38,787 nucleotides of DNA from a bacterium. Its GTDB lineage: Bacteria; Patescibacteriota; Saccharimonadia; Saccharimonadales; JAGQNK01. The DNA lies in contig JAKQHX010000052.1 of NCBI GenBank assembly GCA_029557815.1, forward strand, positions 1 through 38,787, given 5' to 3'. Positions 25,721-34,100 of the stretch are shown in pieces; the first letter of the stretch is position 1; each line of letters opens with the position of its first letter. Position numbers and translations under genes: made by a program. A model generated the notes under the pieces. The model worked only from the letters and a program-made list of their open reading frames with translations. It ran no database searches and was not told the DNA's origin.

Positions 25721-25851
25721 GCCTACCGATTGGTTCTTACTTGTTATTCACGCCAGAATGTTCGACCAGTCTGGCCCTGATTTTGAATAATCAATCAGAA
25801 GGGCAACTTGTTTTTTGCCCTGGAAATGTGAGGCACAATACGCAAGTTGCG
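25721..25851 (-). promoter_or_regulatory. structured 5' leader of the LysM-CHAP gene
   Basis: About 130 nt between the predicted start site and the ATG can form three stem-loops: CCAGA...TCTGG (25753-25774), CTGATT...AATCAG (25777-25798), and AGGGCAA...TTGCCCT with an 8-nt loop (25800-25821). No coding sequence is seen and no known riboswitch consensus was recognised. It may be a cis-acting regulatory RNA. Confidence 0.5.
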
Positions 25852-25852
25852 T
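25840..25852 (-). promoter_or_regulatory. perfect palindrome at the LysM-CHAP transcription start
   Basis: ACGCAA-G-TTGCGT is a perfect 13-bp dyad covering the expected +1 (near 25851). Its position suits a repressor site. Confidence 0.5.
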
Positions 25853-25857
25853 CTCTG

Positions 25858-25885
25858 ATTATACCAAAAAACCTTGCACAATCAA
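25858..25885 (-). promoter_or_regulatory. promoter of the LysM-CHAP gene
   Basis: TTGATT (25880-25885), a 16-nt spacer ending in TGG, and consensus TATAAT (25858-25863). It lies between mltG and the LysM-CHAP gene on their shared strand. Confidence 0.7.
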
Positions 25886-25932
25886 TACCTTCACCCCTGT
25901 TACGTCTCTGTAGCAAGCAGCAGGCAGATACC

Positions 25933-26997
25933 CTACTGACAGAGTTGCGTACAGTGCTCTTTCGTAAGCGCTTCGTGCTCAGCCAATGTACGCGAAAAAT
26001 ATGTTTTTCCGTCATCGCCGGATACGAAGTAAAGATAGTCGGTTTTTGACGGGTTTGAAACCGCTTCCAGCGAGGAAATACTAACGTTACTGATTGGGGT
26101 AGGGGTCAACCCTTTATGTAGGTAGGTGTTGTACTTCGAATCATACATAAGAAGCTCTTCCCTGTTCAGCCTGTTAGCTTCGCCGCTTAAGACCGCCCCG
26201 TAACTCGCTGTCGCATCGGATTGTAGTAATCGTCCCTCCTTCAAGCGTTTGAGAAATACTTGTGCAACCGTTTTTTTGTCGGCGCCATCACTTACCTCTT
26301 GCTCGATGACGGAAGCCAAAATAACTCCTTGGTGTACAGTCAAGCCTTGCCGGACAATACCAGCCCTCAGCTCTGGCGTCAGATACTTTTGCATCTGATC
26401 CAGGGAGGAGCGGATAATTGTCTGCGGATTGGTTTCAGCGGTCTTCTGAAATGACTCCGGGTACAGGTAACCTTCTAGGCTCGCGTTCTTTGGCTTATCA
26501 ACAAGAGCCGGATGATCGTTATAGTTGGACGGATCAAGCGCCGCATCCACCGAAGCAGCGCTAAAGCCATACTTGTCAATCAAGGTGCTGCGCACCTGGT
26601 CAAGCCGCAGCCCAGGAATAATCGTGACAAGATCCGTTGCAACCCGACCCTGCGTTATGACATCAGCAATTTCTGACACCGACAGGTTAGGACGCAAGTT
26701 ATACGTACCAGCCTTCAGGTATTCACGTAAGTTATTAGTCCGGAAATACCACTCAAACGCCCACGACGAACGTATCAGCCCGGCTTCTTTTAGGGAAGCT
26801 CCGACCTCTTGTACCGAAGCACCCTTCTGTACCGTGAAGATCACATTCTTCTGCGAAGCGCTTACGGGACGCAGGTTTTGGTTATACTCACGGCGTATCA
26901 AAAATACACTGGCAAGTACGACGAAAAGGGATACCAAGAGAACGGAAGCTATAATCCTACGCCAGTTTTTTTGTTTGCGGCCACGAGAAAATACCAT
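25933..26997 (-). CDS. mltG: endolytic peptidoglycan transglycosylase MltG (YceG-like)
   Basis: Cuts nascent glycan strands at the membrane and so sets their length. The 354-residue protein has a basic start, one membrane segment (about 14-35), a LysM-like region (about 45-115), and the YceG domain with the catalytic Glu context ILASVIEQEV (about 225), LKEGRLLQSDATASYG, and the typical SKYNTYLHKGLTPTPISNVSISSLEAVSNP, YLYFV and GKTYFSRTLAEH motifs. It begins 2 nt after the ruvX stop, the usual pairing of these two genes in many bacteria. Confidence 0.96.
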   Translation of the reverse strand: MVFSRGRKQKNWRRIIASVLLVSLFVVLASVFLIRREYNQNLRPVSASQKNVIFTVQKGASVQEVGASLKEAGLIRSSWAFEWYFRTNNLREYLKAGTYNLRPNLSVSEIADVITQGRVATDLVTIIPGLRLDQVRSTLIDKYGFSAASVDAALDPSNYNDHPALVDKPKNASLEGYLYPESFQKTAETNPQTIIRSSLDQMQKYLTPELRAGIVRQGLTVHQGVILASVIEQEVSDGADKKTVAQVFLKRLKEGRLLQSDATASYGAVLSGEANRLNREELLMYDSKYNTYLHKGLTPTPISNVSISSLEAVSNPSKTDYLYFVSGDDGKTYFSRTLAEHEALTKEHCTQLCQ

Positions 26998-26999
26998 AT

Positions 27000-27419
27000 C
27001 TAGCTACCCCTTGGCGTATTAAGATAATCTTCCAGTATATAGGTAGCTGCGAGCGCGTCAATGTCGCCTTTGGCAAAACCCTTGCCGCGGTTCCTCAGTT
27101 CTTGCTCGGCCTGATGCGAAGTGAGCGCCTCATCCTGTGTTACGACATCGACGCCAGTACGTTCTTTGAGCTCTGCAATAAATTCCTTTGTGGCGCGCGT
27201 TTGTCCGGTGTCGTTACCACTTAGGTTACGGGGCAGGCCAACTACCACCCTGACTACAGCTTCATCTGTGATCAAGCTTTGGAGCTTTGGCCAAAACGTA
27301 TCATCACGCACCAATGTGGCGTATGGACTCGGCAGCCGTGCAAGTGTATTCGTCATGGCAACGCCGACTCTTTTATCTCCGACATCCAGTCCAATGATGT
27401 TATTGGCCTGTGTCTGCAT
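27000..27419 (-). CDS. ruvX: RuvX/YqgF-type RNase H-fold nuclease
   Basis: Family implicated in 16S rRNA end processing and Holliday-junction resolution. The 139-residue protein has the motifs GLDVGDKRVGVAMTN, VVVGLPRNLSGNDTGQT, DEALTSHQAE and KGDIDALAATYILEDYL, with the conserved Asp/Glu set. I use the ATG at 27419, preceded by GGGTGA, which overlaps the upstream gene by 20 bp; an in-frame start 8 codons earlier is less likely. It sits between the baseplate-J-like gene and mltG and is cotranscribed with them. Confidence 0.94.
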   Translation of the reverse strand: MQTQANNIIGLDVGDKRVGVAMTNTLARLPSPYATLVRDDTFWPKLQSLITDEAVVRVVVGLPRNLSGNDTGQTRATKEFIAELKERTGVDVVTQDEALTSHQAEQELRNRGKGFAKGDIDALAATYILEDYLNTPRGS

Positions 27420-29097
27420 TGTCACCCGTGCCACTACCTTCAATTATAATCGTAATTTTGTCTGCTTTTTTCGGTGTTGACTGGACCCAGAACGGGCTAT
27501 AATCCACTTCTACTTCGTTGACGCCCGGACGTGCCTTGAGCAGTTTTTGGATATCACCGCTCTTCTTGCCGGCTACCTCCTCCTTGAGAGACGCTTCGTC
27601 TAAATCCGGACCGGCGGTCACCACCGTCTGTAATGATAGTGTCATTTGCCCGTTTTGGCCTGTTTCTTCGACCTGGATAGTCGCCTCATCTAATCCGTTG
27701 TCGCGGATAACCTGTGTATCGGGATCGATCTTTTTCCGCGCATCGTCTTCGATAAGTGTTTTCAGGTCATCTTTTTTGACACCGAGCATCGTAAAGACCG
27801 TCGTCGAAGTGATGGTCACCTCGTTGGCTTCATCGCCGACATTCGGGGTACTGGTCACGGTTGGGGTACCTGCCTTGAGCGTCTCTTCGATAGGGTGATA
27901 GCCTTCCTCGCGAATATCGTCTTTCAGATCGTCCGGCGCTTCGGTCCCTGCTCGCTTGGTGATAGCGTCTTTGGCCTTGTCGACGTCTTCTTGCGTCACG
28001 ATTTTGACGACTTTATCGGTACCGCCCGTCATAGAGTCGTCATTCGTGCCAGTTACAGCGGAGTAGCCGGCTACCGTAAATGATTTGCCTGAGCCGAAGT
28101 TATATTCATCTCCAGGATTCTGTGCCACAACATCTACTTCTTTATGGAATTTGCATCCACCGTCAGTTGTATCAGGGAACGAGGCGACTGATACGGTGCT
28201 CTCCGTTATAAATGTTAAGTTGTTTGTACTCACTCCTGTGCCTGCAGGAATAGAGGGCGCTCCTTCGCCGCAATCAACTGATAAGGTAACCGTTCCTGTG
28301 GCTTTTTTGCCAATATTCTTCTCGCCCGTGGCCGCGACTTTTTCGGTATCGGTTTTGCGGAACTCTTTGTTGATGGCCGGAATTATGCCGTTCTCTTTGT
28401 CGAGTCTCTCGACAGCCGGGTCAGCGATAAGCGTCAAGTTCGTATCGAGGTTGCTGGTGTCGGTTTTGAGCGTCACAGTCGCCTTTGGCAACACCACAAA
28501 CGCCATGACGAAACCAATTATGAGCACTAGCAGTGCGGCAATGCCCAAGAACAGCTTGCCACGGAACCTCTCAAAGTTCGGTATGTTGAACTTTTTCTTG
28601 GCCGAAGCATCTTTGGCTTTCTTGCCTTTTTTGGGTTTCTTCCCATCAGCTGCGCTCGCATCAGCACCGGCGACCGGCTCACTGTTGTCGACTTCAATTG
28701 CCTGGTCTTCGTCCGGCACACCGGCCAAAGCACCGACAGAAGCCGCCTTGTCCAAAGGTACGTCTTCGTTTTGGTTCGGAGCATTTGCGGCAGCCATCGC
28801 AGCCATCGGCGCGGGCGGAATCTCGGGCTTGCTCTGCAAAGTCTTTGCGACGTGCATGCCAACTGCACCCGCAAGTGGCATCAGTGCCGCTTCGGAAGTT
28901 ATCAGCACAACGTTTTTCTTCTCGTTATCTGCCGTACGCTTCAACAGCTTCATGTTCACAATGCTCTGGAAAACGGATGCCCGTTTCGGCAGCACCAGAG
29001 CAACGATTTTTTTTGGTGAACTTTGCAGCTTATCAATGACGGCAGTAATTTCGTCGTCTACATCTATGTAAATAGTATCTTTGGGATTATCTGTCAT
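27400..29097 (-). CDS. single-pass membrane protein with baseplate-J-like beta domain
   Basis: The 565-residue protein has an N-terminal alpha/beta-looking domain (about 1-90: DDEITAVIDKLQSSPKKIVALVLPKRA and KKNVVLITSEAAL), an Ala/Pro/Asp-rich linker, a Lys-rich stretch and a membrane segment (about 181-203), then a large outside part. That part contains KATGTVTLSVDCGEGAPSIPAGTGVSTNNLTF, a pattern seen in CPR proteins annotated as baseplate-J/gp47-like. The exact role is unknown; it may belong to an envelope assembly. It follows the PilM/FtsA-like gene by 9 nt and leads into ruvX, so it is part of one operon. The family label is from memory of the pattern, not a search. Confidence 0.72.
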   Translation of the reverse strand: MTDNPKDTIYIDVDDEITAVIDKLQSSPKKIVALVLPKRASVFQSIVNMKLLKRTADNEKKNVVLITSEAALMPLAGAVGMHVAKTLQSKPEIPPAPMAAMAAANAPNQNEDVPLDKAASVGALAGVPDEDQAIEVDNSEPVAGADASAADGKKPKKGKKAKDASAKKKFNIPNFERFRGKLFLGIAALLVLIIGFVMAFVVLPKATVTLKTDTSNLDTNLTLIADPAVERLDKENGIIPAINKEFRKTDTEKVAATGEKNIGKKATGTVTLSVDCGEGAPSIPAGTGVSTNNLTFITESTVSVASFPDTTDGGCKFHKEVDVVAQNPGDEYNFGSGKSFTVAGYSAVTGTNDDSMTGGTDKVVKIVTQEDVDKAKDAITKRAGTEAPDDLKDDIREEGYHPIEETLKAGTPTVTSTPNVGDEANEVTITSTTVFTMLGVKKDDLKTLIEDDARKKIDPDTQVIRDNGLDEATIQVEETGQNGQMTLSLQTVVTAGPDLDEASLKEEVAGKKSGDIQKLLKARPGVNEVEVDYSPFWVQSTPKKADKITIIIEGSGTGDNADTGQ

Positions 29098-29106
29098 TGT
29101 AATTGC

Positions 29107-30399
29107 CTAAATTCTTAACATCCTATCGATTTTTTCTTTTACCGAATTGGCTGGCCGGGTGTCTTGTTGAAGCGTGTCCAGACCAACCCGCAGTAGTCCC
29201 ATGGCAGTTATGAAAGTATGATCCGATACATTACCGGTTTTGTCCAGGATACCAACGACTTGGTTGGGCTTTATGTGCTGAATGACCGGTTTACGGGTAA
29301 AGGGGAGCTCCTTGTACCAGCCGGACTGGCCAAGGGAGTCCATGAGCATATCAAGGCTGGAGCCACCGCCACAGAGTAGTATGCGATTCGGAAGGTGGTC
29401 GAGCTTGGTAAACTCACTTAGCGCCAACTCTACGCCACTCGTCCAGACGTCCAGTGTTTTGCTGAGGATTTTCTCGGCGGCCGCCTGCTTATTTTGGGGC
29501 AGGCGATCGGTACCGAGGCTGAGCTTGAGTTCTTCGGCCCGCGCGAAATCAATACCAAGCTCACGTTCGAGCGTGCGGGTGTATGCCCGTCCACCGATAC
29601 CGAACATCTTGGTGCCTTGCACACCGCCTTCATTTATGACAGCGATGTCTGTCGTGCCGCCACCAACATCCATCAGAATAGCGCTCATATTTGCATTCGG
29701 ATCATTGCCAATCACCGAGCGCGCTACTGCGAAAGGCTCCGCGGCTACCGCCAAAAGGTCCAAATCCAGCTCCTGGGCCGTACGCTCTAGAGCACCAATG
29801 TGAATAAGTGGTGCGAATGCCGTATACAGCTGGACAATGACATCCTTGCCCTGGAACCCAACCGGGTTCGTTACTTTGTAGCCATCTATATCAATACCGA
29901 CCAACGCACTGTTGACCAGACGAATTTCGACTTCTTTACCACCAAGCTCCCAGGCCAACTCTTGCTTGGCCTTTTTTTCGGCACGCTCTTGGACAAGTCC
30001 GATAATCCGCTCCAGCTCTGCAACATCGAGTGGCTTATCGGCGTTCGTACGGGTACAGCGAACCGTAGTAGTCGTACCCTTGACAAGTTCACCGGCGATG
30101 CCGATGACTGCAGTCCGGGCACTCACACCAGCCTGCTGTTCTGCCTGCGTAAGGGCGGCATCACAGTTCGCTACGACGGCGCCGATATCTGCAATCGCTC
30201 CGGCCTGCATATCAGACAACTCCTGATGAGCTCTGCCGACACCGACAATCTCAAGTTTGTCGTCATTGACTCGGGCGACCAATGCCTTCACGAACTCGGT
30301 ACCTATATCGAGCCCCACTATATACTGGCGACCATCGGTCGAGCTTGGTTTTGTTTTCTTCAATACAGAGCTGGAAAGGCTCGAGAGTTTATCAAGCAT
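29107..30399 (-). CDS. PilM/FtsA-like actin-fold ATPase
   Basis: The 430-residue protein has the actin/Hsp70 fold with the phosphate-1 motif YIVGLDIGTEFVKALVA (about 26), an SHS2-like insert (about 85-200), phosphate-2 SAILMDVGGGTTDIAVI (about 240) and the adenosine motif RILLCGGGSSLDMLM (about 341). The family includes FtsA, which tethers FtsZ to the membrane, and PilM, which nucleates type IV pilus assembly; sequence alone does not decide. Its partner here is the baseplate-J-like membrane protein, 9 nt downstream, a position where PilN would sit in a pilus operon. TGC-TATAAT lies 10 nt before the ATG with no Shine-Dalgarno. Confidence 0.88.
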   Translation of the reverse strand: MLDKLSSLSSSVLKKTKPSSTDGRQYIVGLDIGTEFVKALVARVNDDKLEIVGVGRAHQELSDMQAGAIADIGAVVANCDAALTQAEQQAGVSARTAVIGIAGELVKGTTTTVRCTRTNADKPLDVAELERIIGLVQERAEKKAKQELAWELGGKEVEIRLVNSALVGIDIDGYKVTNPVGFQGKDVIVQLYTAFAPLIHIGALERTAQELDLDLLAVAAEPFAVARSVIGNDPNANMSAILMDVGGGTTDIAVINEGGVQGTKMFGIGGRAYTRTLERELGIDFARAEELKLSLGTDRLPQNKQAAAEKILSKTLDVWTSGVELALSEFTKLDHLPNRILLCGGGSSLDMLMDSLGQSGWYKELPFTRKPVIQHIKPNQVVGILDKTGNVSDHTFITAMGLLRVGLDTLQQDTRPANSVKEKIDRMLRI

Positions 30400-30409
30400 A
30401 ATCGAGATA

Positions 30410-30418
30410 ATTATAGCA
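30410..30418 (-). promoter_or_regulatory. extended -10 box before the PilM/FtsA-like gene
   Basis: Consensus TGC-TATAAT (hexamer 30410-30415) ends 10 nt before the ATG. It predicts a leader of about 3 nt for the first gene of the pilM-like/baseplate-J-like/ruvX/mltG operon. Confidence 0.65.
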
Positions 30419-30436
30419 CGTCAGGTAGCTAAGACT

Positions 30437-32398
30437 CTATTGCAGCTTCGCCTTGATACGGCGTACACCAGCTGACGAAGCCTCTTCTTTGATGATTTTG
30501 AAGCGTTTGCCGTCTTCAAACAATTGCAGCGTATGGTCAACGTGCGGACCACCGCAAATTTCAAAACTAAATGGTTTCTCTTCACCGTCAGCAATCATTT
30601 TGTAAACCTTTACCGTATCGCCATAACGGTCACCGAACTGGCCAAGGGCACCGAGCGGGCCAGTAGCCTCTTCGGTTGGGTATTCAGCCCAAGAGACCTT
30701 GAGGTCTTTGCCAATCTGTTCATTGACAATTTCTTCTACTTTGTCCAGCTGCTCGCGAGTGACTTTCTCAGGATGAGAGAAGTCGAAACGCAGACGTTCT
30801 TCGGTAATGTTGCTGCCGCGCTGAATGACATGATCGCCCAAGACGTCGCGTAGCGCTTGGTACATCAGGTGCGTTGCAGTGTGGTACTTTTTGTGTTGCA
30901 AGGTTTGACCACCAAGACCGCCCTTGAAAGTACCCTTGGCCGCAGTCTGCGAGCGTTCGCGCTGCTCTTTCATTTTTGCATCGAAATCCTGTTGCCAATG
31001 CTCATCAACAGGTATGTTTTGTTTGAATGCTTCTTCTAGGCTAAGTTCAACAGGAAAGCCATACGTATCGTAAAGCGTAAAAATGAACTCGCCATCCAAA
31101 CGTGCGTTCATTTTTGGTACTAGAGGCTTGCCAATCGCAAAATCCGAGCTTGCCTCTAAAGTGACATAGCCCTCTGGTTTAGTAAGTTGATATTGAAACT
31201 TCAGTAACCCTTTGCGCAAAGTGTTACGAAAAACTTTTTCCTCGCGCACCAGTACATCAATAACCTCCTGGCGCTTTTCGGCTACCTCAGGATAGTCTTC
31301 GTGGTACAAATCGGCGATAACCGGTACAACTTGCTCCAAGAAATTCTGTTCCACCCCAAGCTCAAAGGCAAAACGGATAGCCCGGCGAACCAACCGGCGC
31401 ATGACGTAACCCTGCTCTTTGTTGCTCGGCTTGACCCCATCTACCGCCAAGAAAGTCGCAGCCCGCAAATGATCAGAGATTACCTGCATACTTTCACGAT
31501 GCGAATCATACTTTTTGCCACTCAGGTTTTGCAGCTGTTCTATGATTGGCCACAAAATACTGATACGGAACATGTCTGATGAATCTATAGCGGCCTGCGC
31601 GATTCTCTCAAGTCCGCCGCCAAAATCGACATTTGGTTTTGCTAGCTTCTCAAAACCTTTTTCAGTCCGCTGGTACTGCATAAAGACCTGGTTGCCAATT
31701 TCCACAAACCGGCCGGAGTCACTAGCTGGATGCGGCTTGCCAAAGCCTGGTTTATGGAATTTTTCGCCAAAGTCATAGAATACTTCACTGTCTGGTCCGC
31801 AGGGATCACCAATGGGAGTTTCCTCTATTCCGCCAGCTCGTGACCACCAGTTTTCACCGTCGTCGTAGAAAAAGATACGTTCGCCCGGCTTAACTCCCCG
31901 TTTATCACCATCTTCCTGAGAGCCGATTTCAGCTATCTTCGCTTCGATTCCTTTGCTTTCAAATAATCCTTGCCAAATTCTAGCGGCTTCATCATCCCTA
32001 GGGATATTGTTTTTAGGATCTCCAATAAAACAAGTTACATATAAGTTTTCTGGATTAAGTCCTACAACGTCAACTAAAAATTCAAAGAACCACTTAATTT
32101 GGTCCTCTTTGAAGTAATCGCCCAGACTCCAGTTGCCAAGCATTTCAAAGAATGTCGTGTGCCGATCATCGCCGACATCTTCAATATCCATAGCCCGTAA
32201 GCAAGTTTGGCTATCCGCCAACCTGGTACCATCCTGATGTGGTTCACCTAATAAATACGGGATCAGCGGCTGCATGCCGGAACCAGTGAACAGTGTCGTG
32301 GGGTCGTTGTACGGCACCAACAATGCCCGTGGAATTACTGTATGACCGCGTTTTTCAAAAAAATCTAAATAAGCCTTACGGATTTGTTGTGCATTCAT
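30437..32398 (-). CDS. alaS: alanyl-tRNA synthetase, short form lacking the C-Ala domain
   Basis: Charges tRNA-Ala. The 653-residue protein is about 220 residues shorter than E. coli AlaRS (875). The class II catalytic domain (motif 1 to 3, with TLFTGSGMQPLIPYL, RHTTFFEMLGNWSLGDYFK and GGGLERI), the tRNA-recognition region, and the editing domain are present. Editing zinc ligands HTATH (about 505) and C-G-G-P-H (about 616) remain, with Pro where Thr is usual. The protein ends just after the editing domain, so the C-Ala dimerisation/tRNA-elbow domain is absent. TGG-TACAAT lies 7 nt before the ATG, predicting a leaderless mRNA. Confidence 0.97.
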   Translation of the reverse strand: MNAQQIRKAYLDFFEKRGHTVIPRALLVPYNDPTTLFTGSGMQPLIPYLLGEPHQDGTRLADSQTCLRAMDIEDVGDDRHTTFFEMLGNWSLGDYFKEDQIKWFFEFLVDVVGLNPENLYVTCFIGDPKNNIPRDDEAARIWQGLFESKGIEAKIAEIGSQEDGDKRGVKPGERIFFYDDGENWWSRAGGIEETPIGDPCGPDSEVFYDFGEKFHKPGFGKPHPASDSGRFVEIGNQVFMQYQRTEKGFEKLAKPNVDFGGGLERIAQAAIDSSDMFRISILWPIIEQLQNLSGKKYDSHRESMQVISDHLRAATFLAVDGVKPSNKEQGYVMRRLVRRAIRFAFELGVEQNFLEQVVPVIADLYHEDYPEVAEKRQEVIDVLVREEKVFRNTLRKGLLKFQYQLTKPEGYVTLEASSDFAIGKPLVPKMNARLDGEFIFTLYDTYGFPVELSLEEAFKQNIPVDEHWQQDFDAKMKEQRERSQTAAKGTFKGGLGGQTLQHKKYHTATHLMYQALRDVLGDHVIQRGSNITEERLRFDFSHPEKVTREQLDKVEEIVNEQIGKDLKVSWAEYPTEEATGPLGALGQFGDRYGDTVKVYKMIADGEEKPFSFEICGGPHVDHTLQLFEDGKRFKIIKEEASSAGVRRIKAKLQ

Positions 32399-32405
32399 CC
32401 CTGTT

Positions 32406-32414
32406 ATTGTACCA
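32406..32414 (-). promoter_or_regulatory. extended -10 box immediately before alaS
   Basis: TGG-TACAAT (hexamer 32406-32411) ends 7 nt before the ATG. The intervening AACAGGG touches the ATG, too close for Shine-Dalgarno use. Confidence 0.65.
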
Positions 32415-32454
32415 GATTAGAACAGATTGCACCCCATCTCACACTCGCAGCTAC

Positions 32455-33513
32455 TTAACGCGGTACGACTTTGACAATTTTGTCCTGGCCCGCACCGTTG
32501 TCGGTCGTGAGGTACAAAGCCTGGTCCGGACCCATTACGACACTACGAATACGACCGTATTTGTTTGTGAACAATAGCTCCTCGGACTCCACTTTGCTGT
32601 CTTTTCCGAGCTTCAGGATACGTACGTGCTTGTTCTTCAGAACTGCCATCGCCAACCTGCCTTCCAGGCCACGCCACCTTGAGCCACGTATAAATGTCAT
32701 GCCAGAAGGGGCGATTGTTGACTCCCCGGATGTCCAGATAGGGTCGATAGCATCTGGAAACTCCTTCTTGTCAGTCATCGATACCAGTTCGTTATACAGA
32801 GGCACTGGGTTCCAGCCCATGTTGCCGGGCTTGAGCGGGTTAATCTCATCATCCTTGTCGGGACCATGCTCCACGCTGTAGCCATACGAGCCGTCACGTG
32901 CGTGATCATACATAGCCAGTCCCTGTACGTTACGATGGCCATAGCTATAAATCCGCGCGTCGAACTCGCCGCCGATATTCCCGGGTGCGGCTTTGCCGTC
33001 ACGGTCAGTCCGCAAAACCTTACCGCCGAGTGATTTCGGATCCTGCGGGTTCTTGCCGGTAGCTGCATCGCCAGTACCAATCCACAGATAGCCATCAGCG
33101 CCAAAGCGTGGCCGACAGCCGGAGTGCCGACCTGGGTAAAAAGTCGTGTTGACAGGCATGCCTGTCACGATATCCGTCTTTTCACTCAGGCTACGTACTC
33201 GGGCATCTACCTTCCACCGACTCAGACGTACATCATTTTCGGTGCTATAACAGGCATAGATAAAGCCATTTTCACGAAACTTCGGGTCAACCGCCAACCC
33301 AAGTAGACCACCTTCGCCCCGTGCATACACATCAGGCAACGTATGAAGTGCAACTTTCTTACCGTCAGATAGTTTACTGATTGTGCCGCTGCGTTCGGTA
33401 AAAAGTGCCGTACTGTCCGGTAAAAACGCCACATCCCATACATTTGACAGGCCGCCTAGGATTTCTTCTTCAACAAGTGTCGGAACGCCACCTACTCCCT
33501 GCTGGACGTTCAT
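32455..33513 (-). CDS. soluble aldose sugar dehydrogenase-like beta-propeller, N-terminally truncated
   Basis: Related to PQQ-dependent glucose/sorbosone dehydrogenases. The propeller starts near VEEEILGGLSNVWDVAFLPD and continues to the C-terminus, with ERSGTISKL, GEGGLLGLAVDPKF, GADGYLWIGTGDA, YSYGHRNVQGLA and PSGMTFIRG. Such proteins normally carry a signal peptide or N-terminal anchor; here none remains. Upstream sequence in this frame derives from the reverse-transcriptase fragment, so the long reading to 33660 is an artefact. I use the ATG at 33513, whose ATGA overlaps the stop of the fragment; ATG 33549 is also in frame. If made, the protein would stay in the cytoplasm. Cofactor use and activity are uncertain. 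Confidence 0.75.
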   Translation of the reverse strand: MNVQQGVGGVPTLVEEEILGGLSNVWDVAFLPDSTALFTERSGTISKLSDGKKVALHTLPDVYARGEGGLLGLAVDPKFRENGFIYACYSTENDVRLSRWKVDARVRSLSEKTDIVTGMPVNTTFYPGRHSGCRPRFGADGYLWIGTGDAATGKNPQDPKSLGGKVLRTDRDGKAAPGNIGGEFDARIYSYGHRNVQGLAMYDHARDGSYGYSVEHGPDKDDEINPLKPGNMGWNPVPLYNELVSMTDKKEFPDAIDPIWTSGESTIAPSGMTFIRGSRWRGLEGRLAMAVLKNKHVRILKLGKDSKVESEELLFTNKYGRIRSVVMGPDQALYLTTDNGAGQDKIVKVVPR

Positions 33514-34088
33514 GGCGTCATCGGGTGCCGGCCGTCGGTCATCTGCCATCGTCGTGGCCGGAAACCACGGTCTTTGGGCGCCCGTACATCGTAGCTGGCT
33601 ATCACTTCCTGGCACAACCACAATGCCCGGGTATCGTCCCCGATTTTTCGCTCCAAGCACGCCAGTAATACGTCATGGCGAACGCTGTCAAAGAACTTTG
33701 TGATGTCTGCCCGCCACACCAAGGAGTCGGCATGCTTCCGAAGAAGCAGCTGCGTACGTTCCAGACACTTGTGCAATCCCTTACCTTCGCGGCAGGACCA
33801 TACATCGGGGTCAAACGTCCTGTCAAACCGCTCAACGAGATAGTCGTATAGTAGTCGATGCACCACCCGGTCACGCACCGATGCGACTGCCAAATCGCGA
33901 CGCTTTTTCTCCTGTATGGTACTGGAGCGGTACCCTCCGTGCCTGTAGGATTTTTGCGTGAGATCTGCTGCCAGGCAGGAGAGGTTTTCTTCCAAGTGGT
34001 ATGCAAAATCATCCAGCGCCCGGCTGGGCCTCTTGTCCTTCCTAAAACAACGCCATGTTTCATAGAGCGTTACGTAATCAACACGCAA
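33510..34088 (-). pseudogene. 5' remnant of a reverse transcriptase (group II/DGR-like)
   Basis: The 192-residue reading frame matches the N-terminal half of bacterial reverse transcriptases: YRHGGYRS, KKRRDLAVASVRDRVVHRLLYDYL (fingers), DVWSCREGKGLHKCLERTQ, and motif A WRADITKFFDSVRHDVL with the first catalytic Asp. Homology stops at about residue 175 (PKDRG, near 33564), just before the expected G-[IL]-P-[IL]-G-N-L-T-S-Q segment. The YxDD motif and the thumb are missing, so it cannot polymerise. The last 17 residues are read from sugar-dehydrogenase DNA in another frame. The TTG start is 13 nt after the mnmA stop and perhaps 10 residues short of normal. The class is not certain. Confidence 0.85.
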
Positions 34089-34100
34089 GGCATTCCGTTT

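Noticed and set aside
28085-29071. A 328-residue open frame on the plus strand
   Set aside because: It lies wholly opposite the baseplate-J-like gene, is Ser/Ala-rich as expected of an antisense shadow, and has no ribosome site.
33514-33660. N-terminal extension of the sugar dehydrogenase to 33660
   Set aside because: The DNA is reverse-transcriptase sequence read in another frame; the extra residues resemble nothing in the family.
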